64,000 bases of DNA. Origin: Candidatus Poribacteria bacterium. GTDB lineage: Bacteria > Poribacteria > WGA-4E > PCPOR2b. A model generated the notes under the pieces. The model saw only the letters and a program-made list of their open reading frames with translations. It was not told the origin of the DNA and did no database searches. The stretch is from positions 1 to 64,000 of the forward strand of contig JAJEAL010000144.1 in assembly GCA_022822785.1 (NCBI GenBank), given 5' to 3'. Made by a program: the position numbers and the translations under genes. This document shows, piece by piece, positions 42,166-51,300 of this stretch (positions are counted from its first letter, which is position 1; every line of letters begins with the position of its first letter).

Positions 42166-43650
42166 TTAATCAGGTGGTTCATTTTCTTGGTCGTTTTTGT
42201 TCATCCAACCGTAAGCTTCCAGTTTGCGATAAAGTGTCCGCAACCCGATTCCGAGTATTTCCGCCGTTCGCTTCTTGTTATTGCCGGTTTCGGTTAGAGT
42301 CTTACCGATAGCCTCTTTCTCAATCTCATCCATTGTCATACCAACGGTTCCCACCTTCTCATCCTCCGAATCGGTAGACACCGCAGGTTTGTCTTCTGCA
42401 TCTACGCCGCCATCCGGGCCGTCAGGATAGACAGGAATCCCCATCTGAAAATCGGTGACGGGGGCAGCATCTGTGAAGCCTGTTTGAAATTCGGAGGAGA
42501 AATCGTCAATTTGGAGGGTTTCTGTCCTCGCTAAGATGATAGCGGTTTCGATGACATTGCGTAATTCACGGACATTTCCATCCCACGCGGCATTTTTCAG
42601 GTATTCCATCGCTTGGGAGGTGATACCGGCAATCGGCCGCTCATGTTCCTTGCTGAACTCCTTGATGAACGCGTTGACTAGCAGAGGGATATCCTCTCGT
42701 CGCTCTCTTAACGGAGGCACTCGAATCGGAAAGCGGTTGATACGGTGATAGAGATCGCTGCGGAACTTTCCATTTTTCACCGCTTCCTCAAGATTTGCGT
42801 TAGTAGCAGCGATGATACGGACATCGGCTTTGGTGGGCGTACTTCCGCCGAGGGGTGTGAACTCATGCCCTTCCAGTACGCGGAGGAATTTCACCTGCGT
42901 TTCAATCCCCATCTCGCCGACCTCGTCTAGCAGCAAGGTGCCGCCGTTGGTCTGCTCAAACACGCCTAGTTTCCGGGCGGTCGCCCCGGTGAAAGCACCC
43001 CGTTCATGACCAAATAGCTCGCTTTCGAGGAGTTCACGATAGAGCGCGCCACAGTTAATTGTTCGATACGGTTTATCCTTTCGGCGGCTATGGTTATGGA
43101 TTGCGTGTGCAATTAACTCTTTCCCAACGCCGCTTTCGCCGCGGATAAGGACCGTCGCATTGGTGGGGGCAACGAGTCGTATCATGCGGAATAGCTCAAG
43201 CATCGGTTTTGACGTGCCGATAATGTTTGCAAATCCGAACTTGTCATCAAGCTGTTCACGCAGATTGACGTTTTGGAGGAGGAGCGCTCGTTTTTCGAGT
43301 GCGTTTTTCGTTGTTTGGCGCAGGATATTAATTTTTATGGGTTTTTCGAGGTAACCGTCTGCGCCCGCTTTCGTGGCTTCAACCGCGCTATCAATTGAGC
43401 CGTAACCGGTTAAGATAATGGCTTGTGTGTACGGGTAGTTGTCTTTTACATGCTTGAGTAGGTCGATTCCACTGAGATCGGGCATCTTTTCATCGGTAAT
43501 GACGACCCCAACATCTTCAGCGGCTAAAATCTCCAATGCCTCGTGTCCGCCTGACGCTGCTAGCAGCTCATAGCCTTCGCGCCCAAGCACATCGACGACG
43601 GCTTCGACGCTCCCCCGATCATCATCTACAACAAGGATTTTTGAGTTCAT
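42166..43650 (-). CDS. Sigma-54-dependent response regulator (NtrC family)
   Basis: A 494-residue protein: receiver domain 1-120 (ILVVDDDRGS, phosphoacceptor D in VVITDEKMPD, K in GYLEKPI), AAA+ domain about 140-380 (GESGVGKELIA, GAFTGA for sigma-54 contact, LLLDEVGEM), and a C-terminal Fis-type HTH (RTAEILGIGLRTLYRKLEAY). It activates sigma-54 promoters on phosphorylation. The histidine kinase encoded 111 bp upstream is its likely partner. The target genes cannot be named. Confidence 0.94.
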   Translation of the reverse strand: MNSKILVVDDDRGSVEAVVDVLGREGYELLAASGGHEALEILAAEDVGVVITDEKMPDLSGIDLLKHVKDNYPYTQAIILTGYGSIDSAVEATKAGADGYLEKPIKINILRQTTKNALEKRALLLQNVNLREQLDDKFGFANIIGTSKPMLELFRMIRLVAPTNATVLIRGESGVGKELIAHAIHNHSRRKDKPYRTINCGALYRELLESELFGHERGAFTGATARKLGVFEQTNGGTLLLDEVGEMGIETQVKFLRVLEGHEFTPLGGSTPTKADVRIIAATNANLEEAVKNGKFRSDLYHRINRFPIRVPPLRERREDIPLLVNAFIKEFSKEHERPIAGITSQAMEYLKNAAWDGNVRELRNVIETAIILARTETLQIDDFSSEFQTGFTDAAPVTDFQMGIPVYPDGPDGGVDAEDKPAVSTDSEDEKVGTVGMTMDEIEKEAIGKTLTETGNNKKRTAEILGIGLRTLYRKLEAYGWMNKNDQENEPPD

Positions 43651-43719
43651 TTTATCACCTGCTGCGGCTCACGCAGATAAGGACGCAGATTTTTACGGAT
43701 ACAGATAGAGTTAATTATA

Positions 43720-43760
43720 GCTAACGCAAGTTGCTAAGTTCTGTTGACATTTCATCGTAT
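43720..43760. mobile_element. Solo end of MITE family 2 between the kinase and regulator genes
   Basis: GCTAACGCAAGTTGCTAAGT leads on to TCTGTTGACATTTCATCGTA, which matches the left end of copy 2 (29705 onward) and the flank of copies 1 and 4. No right end is found. It touches the 3' end of the kinase gene. Confidence 0.5.
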
Positions 43761-43761
43761 T

Positions 43762-44556
43762 TCACTGGACGGGCAGCACAATAGAGAATTTTGTGCCTTG
43801 TCCGGGCGTACTGTCCACGTTTATCTGACCGCCATGCCCTTCGATAACCTGTTTTACGATTGCGAGACCGACCCCGGTGCCCTCCTCTTTTGTGGAGAAG
43901 AACAGATCGAATATTTTATCGACCTGCTCTGGCGGAATGCCTTGACCGGTATCTTCGACCTCGATCTGTATACCCCCGTTCGACGGTTTTGCGCGAACGG
44001 AAAGTGTGCCGCCCTCCTCGATCGCCTGCACCGCATTGATAATCAGATTCAGTAACGCCTGCTTGAATTGCGACGGATCGAGTTGAACAGCTGGCAGCTT
44101 TTGGATTTCACGGTTGACCTGAACGTTCTGCCGCTGCGCTTCCGGTTCGTTGAAGTCCAAGACCTCCTCGATCAGCAGCGCGAGGTTGCAGGTTTCAAAT
44201 GTCAACGGCGGCAAGTTGGCGTAGCGCCGGAAATCGGTCAATATCCGATCCAGGCGCTCCACTTCCGCACGAACACGCCGGACTCTACTCTGTAAATCCG
44301 CTGGGGCACTGCGATTATCAACCGATAGATCTTCCTCCAGAATTTGGAGGTTAAGGCTAATGCTGTTCAGCGGGTTGCGAATTTCATGGATTAACTGGCG
44401 GGTGAGTAGATGGGGCGGTTTATCGGAGTCACTATTAAGTTTTTGAGCACGCAGCCATCTCCGCCGCTGAGCTGCGACAGTTAGAATACCAACGGCGAGA
44501 ATCAGAACAGTACCACTTGGAATCAGCCACCAGGTGACATCCATACCATTTGACAA
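43762..44556 (-). CDS. Sensor histidine kinase (NtrB-like)
   Basis: A 264-residue kinase. One N-terminal transmembrane helix (WWLIPSGTVLILAVGILTVA) leads directly to the HisKA box (HEIRNPLNSISLNLQ) and an ATPase domain (NLIINAVQAIEEGG N-box, DTGQGIP, GTGVGLAIVKQ). It has no periplasmic or PAS sensor, so the membrane helix or a partner must sense the signal. It is encoded just upstream of the NtrC-like regulator, its likely target. Confidence 0.93.
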   Translation of the reverse strand: MSNGMDVTWWLIPSGTVLILAVGILTVAAQRRRWLRAQKLNSDSDKPPHLLTRQLIHEIRNPLNSISLNLQILEEDLSVDNRSAPADLQSRVRRVRAEVERLDRILTDFRRYANLPPLTFETCNLALLIEEVLDFNEPEAQRQNVQVNREIQKLPAVQLDPSQFKQALLNLIINAVQAIEEGGTLSVRAKPSNGGIQIEVEDTGQGIPPEQVDKIFDLFFSTKEEGTGVGLAIVKQVIEGHGGQINVDSTPGQGTKFSIVLPVQ

Positions 44557-44704
44557 GGAAGGTTTTAAGAGACAGAAACAGGGAAGGGTAGGAGGGAAAG
44601 AAGGGCGAAAGACAGTAATCCCGCCCCCTTCACGGTTTGCCCTCAGCTTTCAGGGTTCTATGAGGGCAATGGACCGAGCCTCCAACCCCTCCGAAAATAG
44701 ACGG

Positions 44705-47700
44705 CTAGGCAGTGCTTTCCTGTACCTCTTGGACTTCTACATTCCGATTTTTTAAGTGCCAGAGATATATGATTGGACTCGCGATGAAAATAGACGAATA
44801 GGTTCCAACGATGACCCCCACAATCAACGCTAACGCGAAGGTGTTGATCTCTTGGCCCGGCGCTGTTTGGAGGAAAATAATGAGGACAACAAAGAGTGTG
44901 GTCAAAGAAGTCACCACGGTACGGCTCAAAGATTGATTGATGCTTCTGTTAATAACTTGAGCAAAATCGGTGCCCCTGAGCAGTGTGCTATTCTCACGAA
45001 TACGATCAAACACAACAATCGTATCGTTCAAAGAGTAACCGATAATTGTGAGAAATGCCGCAACGGTTGGCAGGTTAATTTCCTTGACGAACACCGAAAA
45101 AACGCCCAATGTAATCAGCACATCGTGAACGAGAGCGGCGATGGCACCGATAGCGAAACGAAATTCGAAGCGCCAAGAGATATAGAGCAGCAAAATAACG
45201 ATTGACCAGAGCACAGACCACAGCGCCGCCCATTTAAGGTCTTTGCCGACACTGGGTCCCACCTCATTCACGCTTACCGCACGTGGGAGCGCGTGCCAGT
45301 CTCCGCCCCCTTGTAGCAGGGCATCGGTGAGAATCTGCCCGACGCTTGCCTGTGTCTGTACTTCAGCGGCTTGTGTCAGGTCGGATCCGATTTCGTTTGC
45401 GAGTACGAAAGTAACTGTATCCTCCTCCTCTACAATTTCGGCAATCTCATTTCTCAACCGCTGCTCGCCCTCGATTAGTTGAACGACATCTCCGGGACGG
45501 AAGACATGCACCCTCTCCTGCGTGGCGCTCACCTGAACGCTTTGCGCTGTTGCATCGCCGGGATCTGCGATCAACGGCGCAACGACCCTCTGGCTATCAA
45601 ATTCCGCTTCGTAGCCGATATCAATCGATGCTTCCTGTTTCGATGCATCCACCTGAATTTTTGGACGATCATAGCCTAGGTCCGCCAATTTAGCGGAGAG
45701 TTCGGGTTGAGTGACGACACGATTGAATTTAGCGTAGGTCTTGACCCCACCGCGAAAGTCAATCCCGAAATTGGGTCCGTTATGAAGCACTAATGAAACA
45801 ATCCCGATAATAATGAGGATTGAAGACAGAACAAATCCGCCTCGTCTTCTGCTGAGGAAACCGACGGTTGTGTCTCTGATGACCTCACGTCCGATACTTA
45901 ATTTTTGGACATCTCGACTGCCGAGCACCCAGCTGTAAATCTCTCGGGTGACGACAATAGCGGTAAACATACTGGCAAAGATACCGATTCCCAATGTGAC
46001 AGCAAATCCTTTGATGGGGCCGGTTCCGAAATGGTAAAGCACTGCTGCAACCGCTAAGGTCGTTACATTGGCATCGAGGATGGTCCAGAAGGCTTTCTGA
46101 TAGCCGGTCTCGATTGCCGACCATACGGTTTTGCCGGTGCGTAGCTCTTCACGGATACGCTCAAAAATAAGTACATTCGCATCAACCGCCATTCCGATGG
46201 TCAGGACAAGTCCTGCGAGTCCGGGCAGTGTCAGCGCGGCGCCAAATCCGGCAAGGGCGCCCAGAATAATCAGCATATTAAATACTAGTGCAATAATTGC
46301 AACGATACCTGAGAACCGGTAGTAGATTAGCATGAAGATTAGAACAACCCCCATACCGATAACAGCGGCACGGACACCGTCGTCAATCGCTTCTTGCCCT
46401 AGAGTTGGTCCCACGGTCCGTTCTTCGGCAATTTTCACACCGACGGGGAACGCCCCGGCTTTGAGAATATTCGCTAGATATTGGGCTTCCTCAAAGGTAA
46501 AATCTCCAGAGATTTGGGCATTTCCGCCGAGAATGGGTTCATTAATTCGTGGTGCAGATTGCACCTTTCCATCGAGCAGAATGGCTAACAGTTCACCGAC
46601 ATGGTTGGTGGTTACTTCACCGAACTTCCGGGTGCCTTGCGAGTCAAACCCCATAGACACAACAATCTCGAAGCTGGTACTGCCTTGGGTTTCCCGTGCA
46701 CTCCGAATCCGATCGCCGCTCAGCAAGACAGGGCTCTGTACAACATACCAGCTATTCGCCAGCGCTGTTCCATCGTCGTTATGGTATCGGATTTCGGTGC
46801 CTTCGGGAATATCGTCAGGCGGTGGGGTATCCGCCGATCCGGTCCACGCAGTTGTACCGGCAGGACTTTTTTCTACTAGCTTAAATTCGAGGCGTCCCAT
46901 CGTTTTAACGATTTGGAGAGGTCTTGACGAATCCTTTGCACCGGGCAGCTCCACAATAATTCGGGGACGGTTGGCTTCGCGTCGGATTGATGGTTCAGCA
47001 ACACCGAACGCATCAATGCGGTTTCGCAGCACCACCATCACTTGATCGATGGCTTGCTCGCTGTACTGCGCTAAGCCGGACTCATCCAAGCGAATCTGAT
47101 AGGTGACCTCGGTGTCGGTCCTATTAATCTCGTAAGGCGCATCAAAGAACTCCAGATCTTGGAGGCTGTCCTGCGCTTTCTTAAGATATTCCGCCCGTTC
47201 GTTTGGATCCGAAAGGCGTTTGGGGATACCTACAACGACGTTTAGCGCATTCGCTTCAAGGACAGGTTGCGCCTCTCTGCAATGAATCTTATCTGATCGC
47301 AGCCGTTCAGGAATCGAGGAAGCGCGTCCGTTCAGCAATTCGACTTTGGACTCCTCAAGGTCGACCTCAAGCACAAGGTGCACCCCGCCTCTGAGGTCGA
47401 GTCCGAGCTTCAGGCGGTTATCCGGTATCAGACGACGGACGAGAGTCGGGATGCTCCCGTACAGATGCAAGTTCTCCAGAACATTTTCCAAATCGGTTTT
47501 ACGCTGTGGCGAAAGGAAATTGACGAGGAACTCGCCGCCTTCTGTCGTATCAAATTGGTAATCTACCCCCTCCGTAAACCCATTAGCCTGCAACCTGTTC
47601 TGCAAAATTTCCCTGAGCTCCGTTGTCGCATCTTGAAAATTGACGCCCTCTGGATATACAACGTCTTGCAAGCTTACCTTTAATGCGTTCTCCTCGGTTG

Positions 47701-47851
47701 CTTCAAATTTGGGGAGTTTCTCTTGCATCCAGAGCGACAAATTTCCGTATAGGGGATTGTAGAGGTCTTCTGGAGTGGGAATGAGGTACAATGCTGAAAA
47801 CAGGAGTACCACAATAATTAAAATGAGTTTCCACACACTAACGCTACGCAT
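44705..47851 (-). CDS. secDF: SecD-SecF fusion, protein export accessory subunit
   Basis: A 1048-residue inner-membrane protein joining SecD (about 1-630) and SecF (about 690-1030) in one chain. SecD marks are LGLDLRGGVHLVLEVDL and the helix-4 region GMAVDANVLIFERIREE; SecF has NFGIDFRGGVK and GYSLNDTIVVFDRIREN. It uses the proton gradient to complete Sec-dependent export. The large SecD periplasmic loop has a strongly acidic insertion. The RBS GGAG lies before the ATG. Confidence 0.97.
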   Translation of the reverse strand: MRSVSVWKLILIIVVLLFSALYLIPTPEDLYNPLYGNLSLWMQEKLPKFEATEENALKVSLQDVVYPEGVNFQDATTELREILQNRLQANGFTEGVDYQFDTTEGGEFLVNFLSPQRKTDLENVLENLHLYGSIPTLVRRLIPDNRLKLGLDLRGGVHLVLEVDLEESKVELLNGRASSIPERLRSDKIHCREAQPVLEANALNVVVGIPKRLSDPNERAEYLKKAQDSLQDLEFFDAPYEINRTDTEVTYQIRLDESGLAQYSEQAIDQVMVVLRNRIDAFGVAEPSIRREANRPRIIVELPGAKDSSRPLQIVKTMGRLEFKLVEKSPAGTTAWTGSADTPPPDDIPEGTEIRYHNDDGTALANSWYVVQSPVLLSGDRIRSARETQGSTSFEIVVSMGFDSQGTRKFGEVTTNHVGELLAILLDGKVQSAPRINEPILGGNAQISGDFTFEEAQYLANILKAGAFPVGVKIAEERTVGPTLGQEAIDDGVRAAVIGMGVVLIFMLIYYRFSGIVAIIALVFNMLIILGALAGFGAALTLPGLAGLVLTIGMAVDANVLIFERIREELRTGKTVWSAIETGYQKAFWTILDANVTTLAVAAVLYHFGTGPIKGFAVTLGIGIFASMFTAIVVTREIYSWVLGSRDVQKLSIGREVIRDTTVGFLSRRRGGFVLSSILIIIGIVSLVLHNGPNFGIDFRGGVKTYAKFNRVVTQPELSAKLADLGYDRPKIQVDASKQEASIDIGYEAEFDSQRVVAPLIADPGDATAQSVQVSATQERVHVFRPGDVVQLIEGEQRLRNEIAEIVEEEDTVTFVLANEIGSDLTQAAEVQTQASVGQILTDALLQGGGDWHALPRAVSVNEVGPSVGKDLKWAALWSVLWSIVILLLYISWRFEFRFAIGAIAALVHDVLITLGVFSVFVKEINLPTVAAFLTIIGYSLNDTIVVFDRIRENSTLLRGTDFAQVINRSINQSLSRTVVTSLTTLFVVLIIFLQTAPGQEINTFALALIVGVIVGTYSSIFIASPIIYLWHLKNRNVEVQEVQESTA

Positions 47852-48150
47852 TCATTTCTCCTAAAAATAACTTAAGTTGCTGGTTGACTTATCATACAAC
47901 ACACCTGTCACTTCAGTGGGGCCATGTTGGTTCACCGGTTCATTAGTTCATTAAGACAATCGTCCCAAATCGCTTCTAGTTGCTTGAAATCCCGATCTTC
48001 TCAGTGCACTTCAGATTAGGCCAATATGGCAGTTATTCACAACTACCGAAGAGAATCTAACACCTGTGACGAAACTGATAAAATCTCAGGGCTAATATAA
48101 AAAAGTACAAGTCCAGATCTATCGAGGATTCCGCCGTGCGGAGCACGAAT
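47852..48150. other. Spacer upstream of secDF
   Basis: About 300 bp between secDF and the palindrome copy at 48151. Nothing recognisable was found. Confidence 0.4.
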
Positions 48151-48185
48151 AGAAACCGAGTTTTTCCGAAAAAGCTCGGTTTTTG
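48151..48185. repeat. Palindrome, AGAAACCGAG family, copy 4
   Basis: AGAAACCGAGTTTTT, 3-nt loop, then AAAAAGCTCGGTTTTT; one arm has two substitutions. It lies 18 bp 3' of tRNA-Arg on the minus strand and may end its transcript. Confidence 0.7.
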
Positions 48186-48202
48186 CTAGACTGTTTCTTA
48201 AA

Positions 48203-48278
48203 TGGTGCGCCTGGGAGGATTCGAACCCCCGACACGAGGCTTAGGAAGCCCCTGCTCTATCCCCTGAGCTACAGGCGC
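48203..48278 (-). tRNA. tRNA-Arg (anticodon CCT)
   Basis: The reverse complement has acceptor GCGCCTG / CAGGCGC, D-arm TAGCTCAGGGGATAGAGC, anticodon loop TTCCTAA (anticodon CCT) and T-arm GGGGGTTCGAATCCTCC. Unlike the other two tRNAs here, the CCA end is encoded. Confidence 0.95.
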
Positions 48279-48301
48279 GGCTCGGCAAACAACAAAAGAA
48301 T

Positions 48302-48330
48302 AGTATAGCATATCGAAGGTTAAAATTCAA
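48302..48330 (-). promoter_or_regulatory. Sigma-70 promoter of tRNA-Arg
   Basis: On the minus strand TTGAAT (48330-48325), a 17-bp spacer, then TATACT (48307-48302), 24 bp before the tRNA 5' end. The -35 hexamer lies within the last codons of apt. Confidence 0.65.
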
Positions 48331-48835
48331 TTAGAGAAAAAATATCGCGATCCGGAAATTTCTCGCGCCCATTGAGAAAAGTCAGTTCAATCAGGACCGC
48401 GATGCCGGCGACCTCACTGCCAAGTTTCTCAACGAGCTCAATGGACGCAGCAATTGTTCCCCCCGTTGCGATCACATCATCGCAGATGAGGACACGGCTT
48501 CCGCGGGGAAAAGCGTCCTGATGAATAGCAAGGGTATCAACTCCATATTCTAGTTCATAACTCGCTTCATGGGTATGGTAGGGGAGTTTTCCGCTTTTGC
48601 GGACAGGAACAAAGCTGACACCGAGGCGATAGGCAAGGGCACTGCCGAAGATGAAGCCGCGCGCATCAATTCCAACGATTGCGTCAATATCTTTCGGCTT
48701 GTAGTGGGCTGCCATCTTATCCACCGTATCGCGGAAGGCGTGTGGGGTCTGGAGCAGCGGGGTAATATCCTTGAACAGGATTCCCGGCTCCGGAAAATCG
48801 GGAACCTCCCGAATAAATTTGGAAAAATCGGTCAT
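48320..48835 (-). CDS. apt: Adenine phosphoribosyltransferase
   Basis: A 171-residue enzyme of normal length. The start MTDFSKFIREVPDFPEPGI at 48835 is preferred over a Met seven codons upstream. Key parts are FKDITPLL, the adenine-pocket loop GIDARGFIFG, FVPVRKSGKLP and the PRPP motif RVLICDDVIATGGT. It makes AMP from adenine and PRPP in the cytoplasm, salvaging the base. It stands alone in its orientation apart from tRNA-Arg. Confidence 0.97.
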   Translation of the reverse strand: MTDFSKFIREVPDFPEPGILFKDITPLLQTPHAFRDTVDKMAAHYKPKDIDAIVGIDARGFIFGSALAYRLGVSFVPVRKSGKLPYHTHEASYELEYGVDTLAIHQDAFPRGSRVLICDDVIATGGTIAASIELVEKLGSEVAGIAVLIELTFLNGREKFPDRDIFSLIEF

Positions 48836-48922
48836 ATATTCACTCCAATCTCTCAAATATTTTTTCGGACAAGATTATTCAAAAGTTGCTATACAAAAGC
48901 AATAACATACGTTTAAAATCAC

Positions 48923-48951
48923 TTGACTTATTTCAACTGTCTGGGTAAAAT
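48923..48951 (+). promoter_or_regulatory. Sigma-70 promoter of the small membrane-protein pair
   Basis: TTGACT (48923-48928), a 17-bp spacer, then TAAAAT (48946-48951), about 55 bp before the ATG at 49006. Confidence 0.65.
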
Positions 48952-49005
48952 TATTTTGTGTTTTGCTGATTGCCCTGAAAAGCTGGGCAGAAACCAGGTA
49001 TCCAA

Positions 49006-49383
49006 ATGATTGTATGGCTATTCTACAATACGGTAATTCCTTTACTGCCAGTTCCTCTTGTGCTTCTTGGTTCCTGGCTAGTCGGAGCCAATCGAAATAT
49101 TCTCTCACTGCTTAGAGATGGGCAGTTATGCTTTTACTGCACGGCACTGTCTGCGGTCGCTATTCGTGATGTTATGCTGAATAGCACAGAAGAAGGAATA
49201 TCAATCGAAATTCCGTTAGTTGGCCTTCTTTTCTGCATAATTTTCTCTACCTTCACCTATGGGATAGCAGTTACCCATGATCAAGCTAAAGATTGGAAAC
49301 TTGCTTTAACTTCAATTTTCACAACTATTGTAACGATAATTATCGTTGCCGGCACCCGCCAAACAATGGGACTCTTGAAATGA
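49006..49383 (+). CDS. Small four-helix membrane protein of unknown function
   Basis: A 125-residue protein with four hydrophobic segments (IVWLFYNTVIPLLPVPLVLL; LCFYCTALSAVAI; IPLVGLLFCIIFSTFTYGIA; LTSIFTTIVTIIIVAG) and few polar loops. I do not recognise the family. The next gene starts within its stop codon (ATGA), so their translation is coupled. A strong promoter lies upstream. The pair could be a transporter-like or toxin/immunity set. Confidence 0.65.
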   Translation: MIVWLFYNTVIPLLPVPLVLLGSWLVGANRNILSLLRDGQLCFYCTALSAVAIRDVMLNSTEEGISIEIPLVGLLFCIIFSTFTYGIAVTHDQAKDWKLALTSIFTTIVTIIIVAGTRQTMGLLK

Positions 49384-49631
49384 TAAATAAAAATCCAAAC
49401 CAAGCAAAAGAAAAGGATACCTCTTGGGTAGTAGATGGTGCCCTGGGTGCCTCCGCAGGGGCAGCAGTGGGAGCAGCGACCAGCGCGGGAGCAACCTCTG
49501 TAATTGGTCTCGCAACTGCCGGTGCCACTATAGGTAGTGCCCTTCTAGTAGCGGGATCAATTGTCGGAGCCGGGATTGGCCTGTTAGCTGCGTGGTGGTA
49601 TACAAAAAAAATAAATAGACAGAAGAACTAG
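49380..49631 (+). CDS. Small glycine-zipper membrane protein
   Basis: An 83-residue protein starting at the ATG that overlaps the preceding stop. A polar N-terminal 20 residues lead to a long Gly/Ala-rich helix pair (GALGASAGAAVGAATSAGAT and ATIGSALLVAGSIVGAGIGL), ending WWYTKKINRQKN. Glycine zippers of this density occur in pore-forming bacteriocins and membrane-associated lipoprotein domains. There is no double-glycine leader and no lipobox, so export is unclear. Confidence 0.6.
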   Translation: MINKNPNQAKEKDTSWVVDGALGASAGAAVGAATSAGATSVIGLATAGATIGSALLVAGSIVGAGIGLLAAWWYTKKINRQKN

Positions 49632-49739
49632 ATCATCAACGCGCTGATAACAATTAAAACGCTTTTTATCAAGTATACTTCTGATTTTGCAGAGGCTCCG
49701 TAGTATGTGCCCAAGCTGCTTACTTTTTTCTCCACCTGT

Positions 49740-50585
49740 TTACGAAACCGGTCGGGTTTCAAAATCCGCGAGCTGGATCAGGTAATCGTAGCTCTGCTGT
49801 GCCGCGTCCTCCGGTTCCATGATTTCGGTGAACGCCTGATGCACCGTCACATAGCCGTCATACCCTATCGCTGCCAAGCCTTCAAATACACTTGAGAAGT
49901 CAATTCCACCTGGGTCCTGCAAGCGGATGGGGTCGTGCGGGACATCGCCGCGAATCCACGTCTCAAGATGTGTCTTCCCGTCGGGACGTCGGATATGGTT
50001 TTGGAGGTAAACGTTAAGCAGGTAAGGTGAAAACCGTTTGAGCGTTTCGGGACCGTAATCCTGTCCACAGAGGTCTAGGTTTGCCGGCTCGTAGATGATT
50101 CCAAAGTTGCGCCTCCCGACCCGTTTGAGGATATCAACTGAACCCTCTACTGTTTCAAAGAGGCTGCGCGTATGCGACTGGTGCGCCAATCGGATACCGC
50201 GCTCAAAGGCTTCATCGGACGCACGTTTTGCCCAGATGATGTCCTCCTCCTTTTTCATCGCAATCCGAATCAGATTGGCGCCGAGCAGGTCGGTCAGGTC
50301 TAGATAAGGCGTAATGTTCCGTAGCGCATCGGGACCTTGGTCGTTGTTGATTGGAATCGGGAAATCGCCTGTGACCATCGACACGGCGAGATTGAGTTCA
50401 CGGGTTTTCTGGCGGATAGCGGTGACTTGTTGGAGCGGCGTCTGTGTCCCCGCCTGTGACGCTCGCATACAGACTGCGTGGTAACCGAGCTGATCGGCGA
50501 GCGTAGCGATGTCGTCAAAGGATCGGATGGTTTCTTCTTTAGATCCGGGCGCTTCTGCGACCCGGACCGAAAGTGAAAGTTTCAT
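49740..50585 (-). CDS. Sugar phosphate isomerase/epimerase-like TIM barrel
   Basis: A 281-residue member of the xylose-isomerase-like AP endonuclease 2 superfamily. It opens MKLSLSVRVAEAPGSKEETI and contains RRNFGIIYEPANLDLCGQD, with metal ligands typical of the fold, and IGYDGYVTVHQAF near the C-terminus. The barrel isomerises or epimerises sugars or inositols using a divalent metal. The exact substrate is unknown. It lies beside lipoprotein and enolase-superfamily genes that run the same way. Confidence 0.82.
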   Translation of the reverse strand: MKLSLSVRVAEAPGSKEETIRSFDDIATLADQLGYHAVCMRASQAGTQTPLQQVTAIRQKTRELNLAVSMVTGDFPIPINNDQGPDALRNITPYLDLTDLLGANLIRIAMKKEEDIIWAKRASDEAFERGIRLAHQSHTRSLFETVEGSVDILKRVGRRNFGIIYEPANLDLCGQDYGPETLKRFSPYLLNVYLQNHIRRPDGKTHLETWIRGDVPHDPIRLQDPGGIDFSSVFEGLAAIGYDGYVTVHQAFTEIMEPEDAAQQSYDYLIQLADFETRPVS

Positions 50586-50621
50586 AGTTTGGAAATATCT
50601 CCTTTTTCAGTGAGTGCTGCT

Positions 50622-51149
50622 TCAGAACTCGAATGGCACCCCTCTCATTCGCATTCCAAACTCGTCATGGGAACGCCTTCTGAGCACCTCCGGCAGCCGA
50701 AGTTGAGGCAATTCTATATCTTCAAACGCGACCTGTTGATCAGGCGTCAAACCTGCCTTAATATCGTAGATGAGTTGAGAGATTTCTTTGGCGTATTGCC
50801 GTCGTTGTGCGACAAAGCTTCTGAGTTTGGTTCTCAGTTCATGCCACTCAAGTCGAATTCCTCTGTTCAGACGTCCTCCCTCGTATCGGCTCATCGGAGG
50901 CAAGTTTGCCCGGCTGTAGTAACGGCGATATTCTGCCTCCACTTCATCTCGCTCAAATTCGTAATCTTCAACGATGTCCCGGATGAGCGAAATCTTGGGC
51001 TCAATGCTCTTTTGCTGCGCCTTAGATAAGTTAAGCGCAGCGCTGCTTTGGGGCAGATTGGTTAGTTTAACGCCTCCACCACAACCGAGGAGCAGTAGAC
51101 TGAAGATAAACGGTGAGAGCCGTATAAGGCGTGAAATCCATTTGTTCAT
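50622..51149 (-). CDS. Hypothetical lipoprotein
   Basis: Start at 51149 (MNKWISRLIRLSPFIFSLLL), which gives a proper lipoprotein signal with lipobox LLLGC; an earlier Met adds 22 basic residues that do not fit. About 175 residues: after the lipidated Cys a helical, charged region (SLIRDIVEDYEFERDEVEAE) with coiled-coil character. I do not recognise the family. It lies 36 bp upstream of the isomerase-like gene. Confidence 0.7.
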   Translation of the reverse strand: MNKWISRLIRLSPFIFSLLLLGCGGGVKLTNLPQSSAALNLSKAQQKSIEPKISLIRDIVEDYEFERDEVEAEYRRYYSRANLPPMSRYEGGRLNRGIRLEWHELRTKLRSFVAQRRQYAKEISQLIYDIKAGLTPDQQVAFEDIELPQLRLPEVLRRRSHDEFGMRMRGVPFEF

Positions 51150-51267
51150 TGGTTTATTAATGGACGAGTGAATTAATGAGCGAAGCCGGTTTTTTGTTGC
51201 GCGATTTCTTGGCATGGGACGTTACTATGGTAGATTTTAGAGCTGCTTAGACACTCCAAAGGCGCGC

Positions 51268-51300
51268 AACCCCCTAAATCCCCCTTGTCAGGGGGACTTA
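51268..51300. repeat. CCCCCT...AGGGGG hairpin supplying the dehydratase stop codon
   Basis: ACCCCCTAAATCCCCCTTGT then CAGGGGGACTTA; the final TTA is the stop codon (TAA, minus strand) of the enolase-superfamily gene. Confidence 0.7.
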
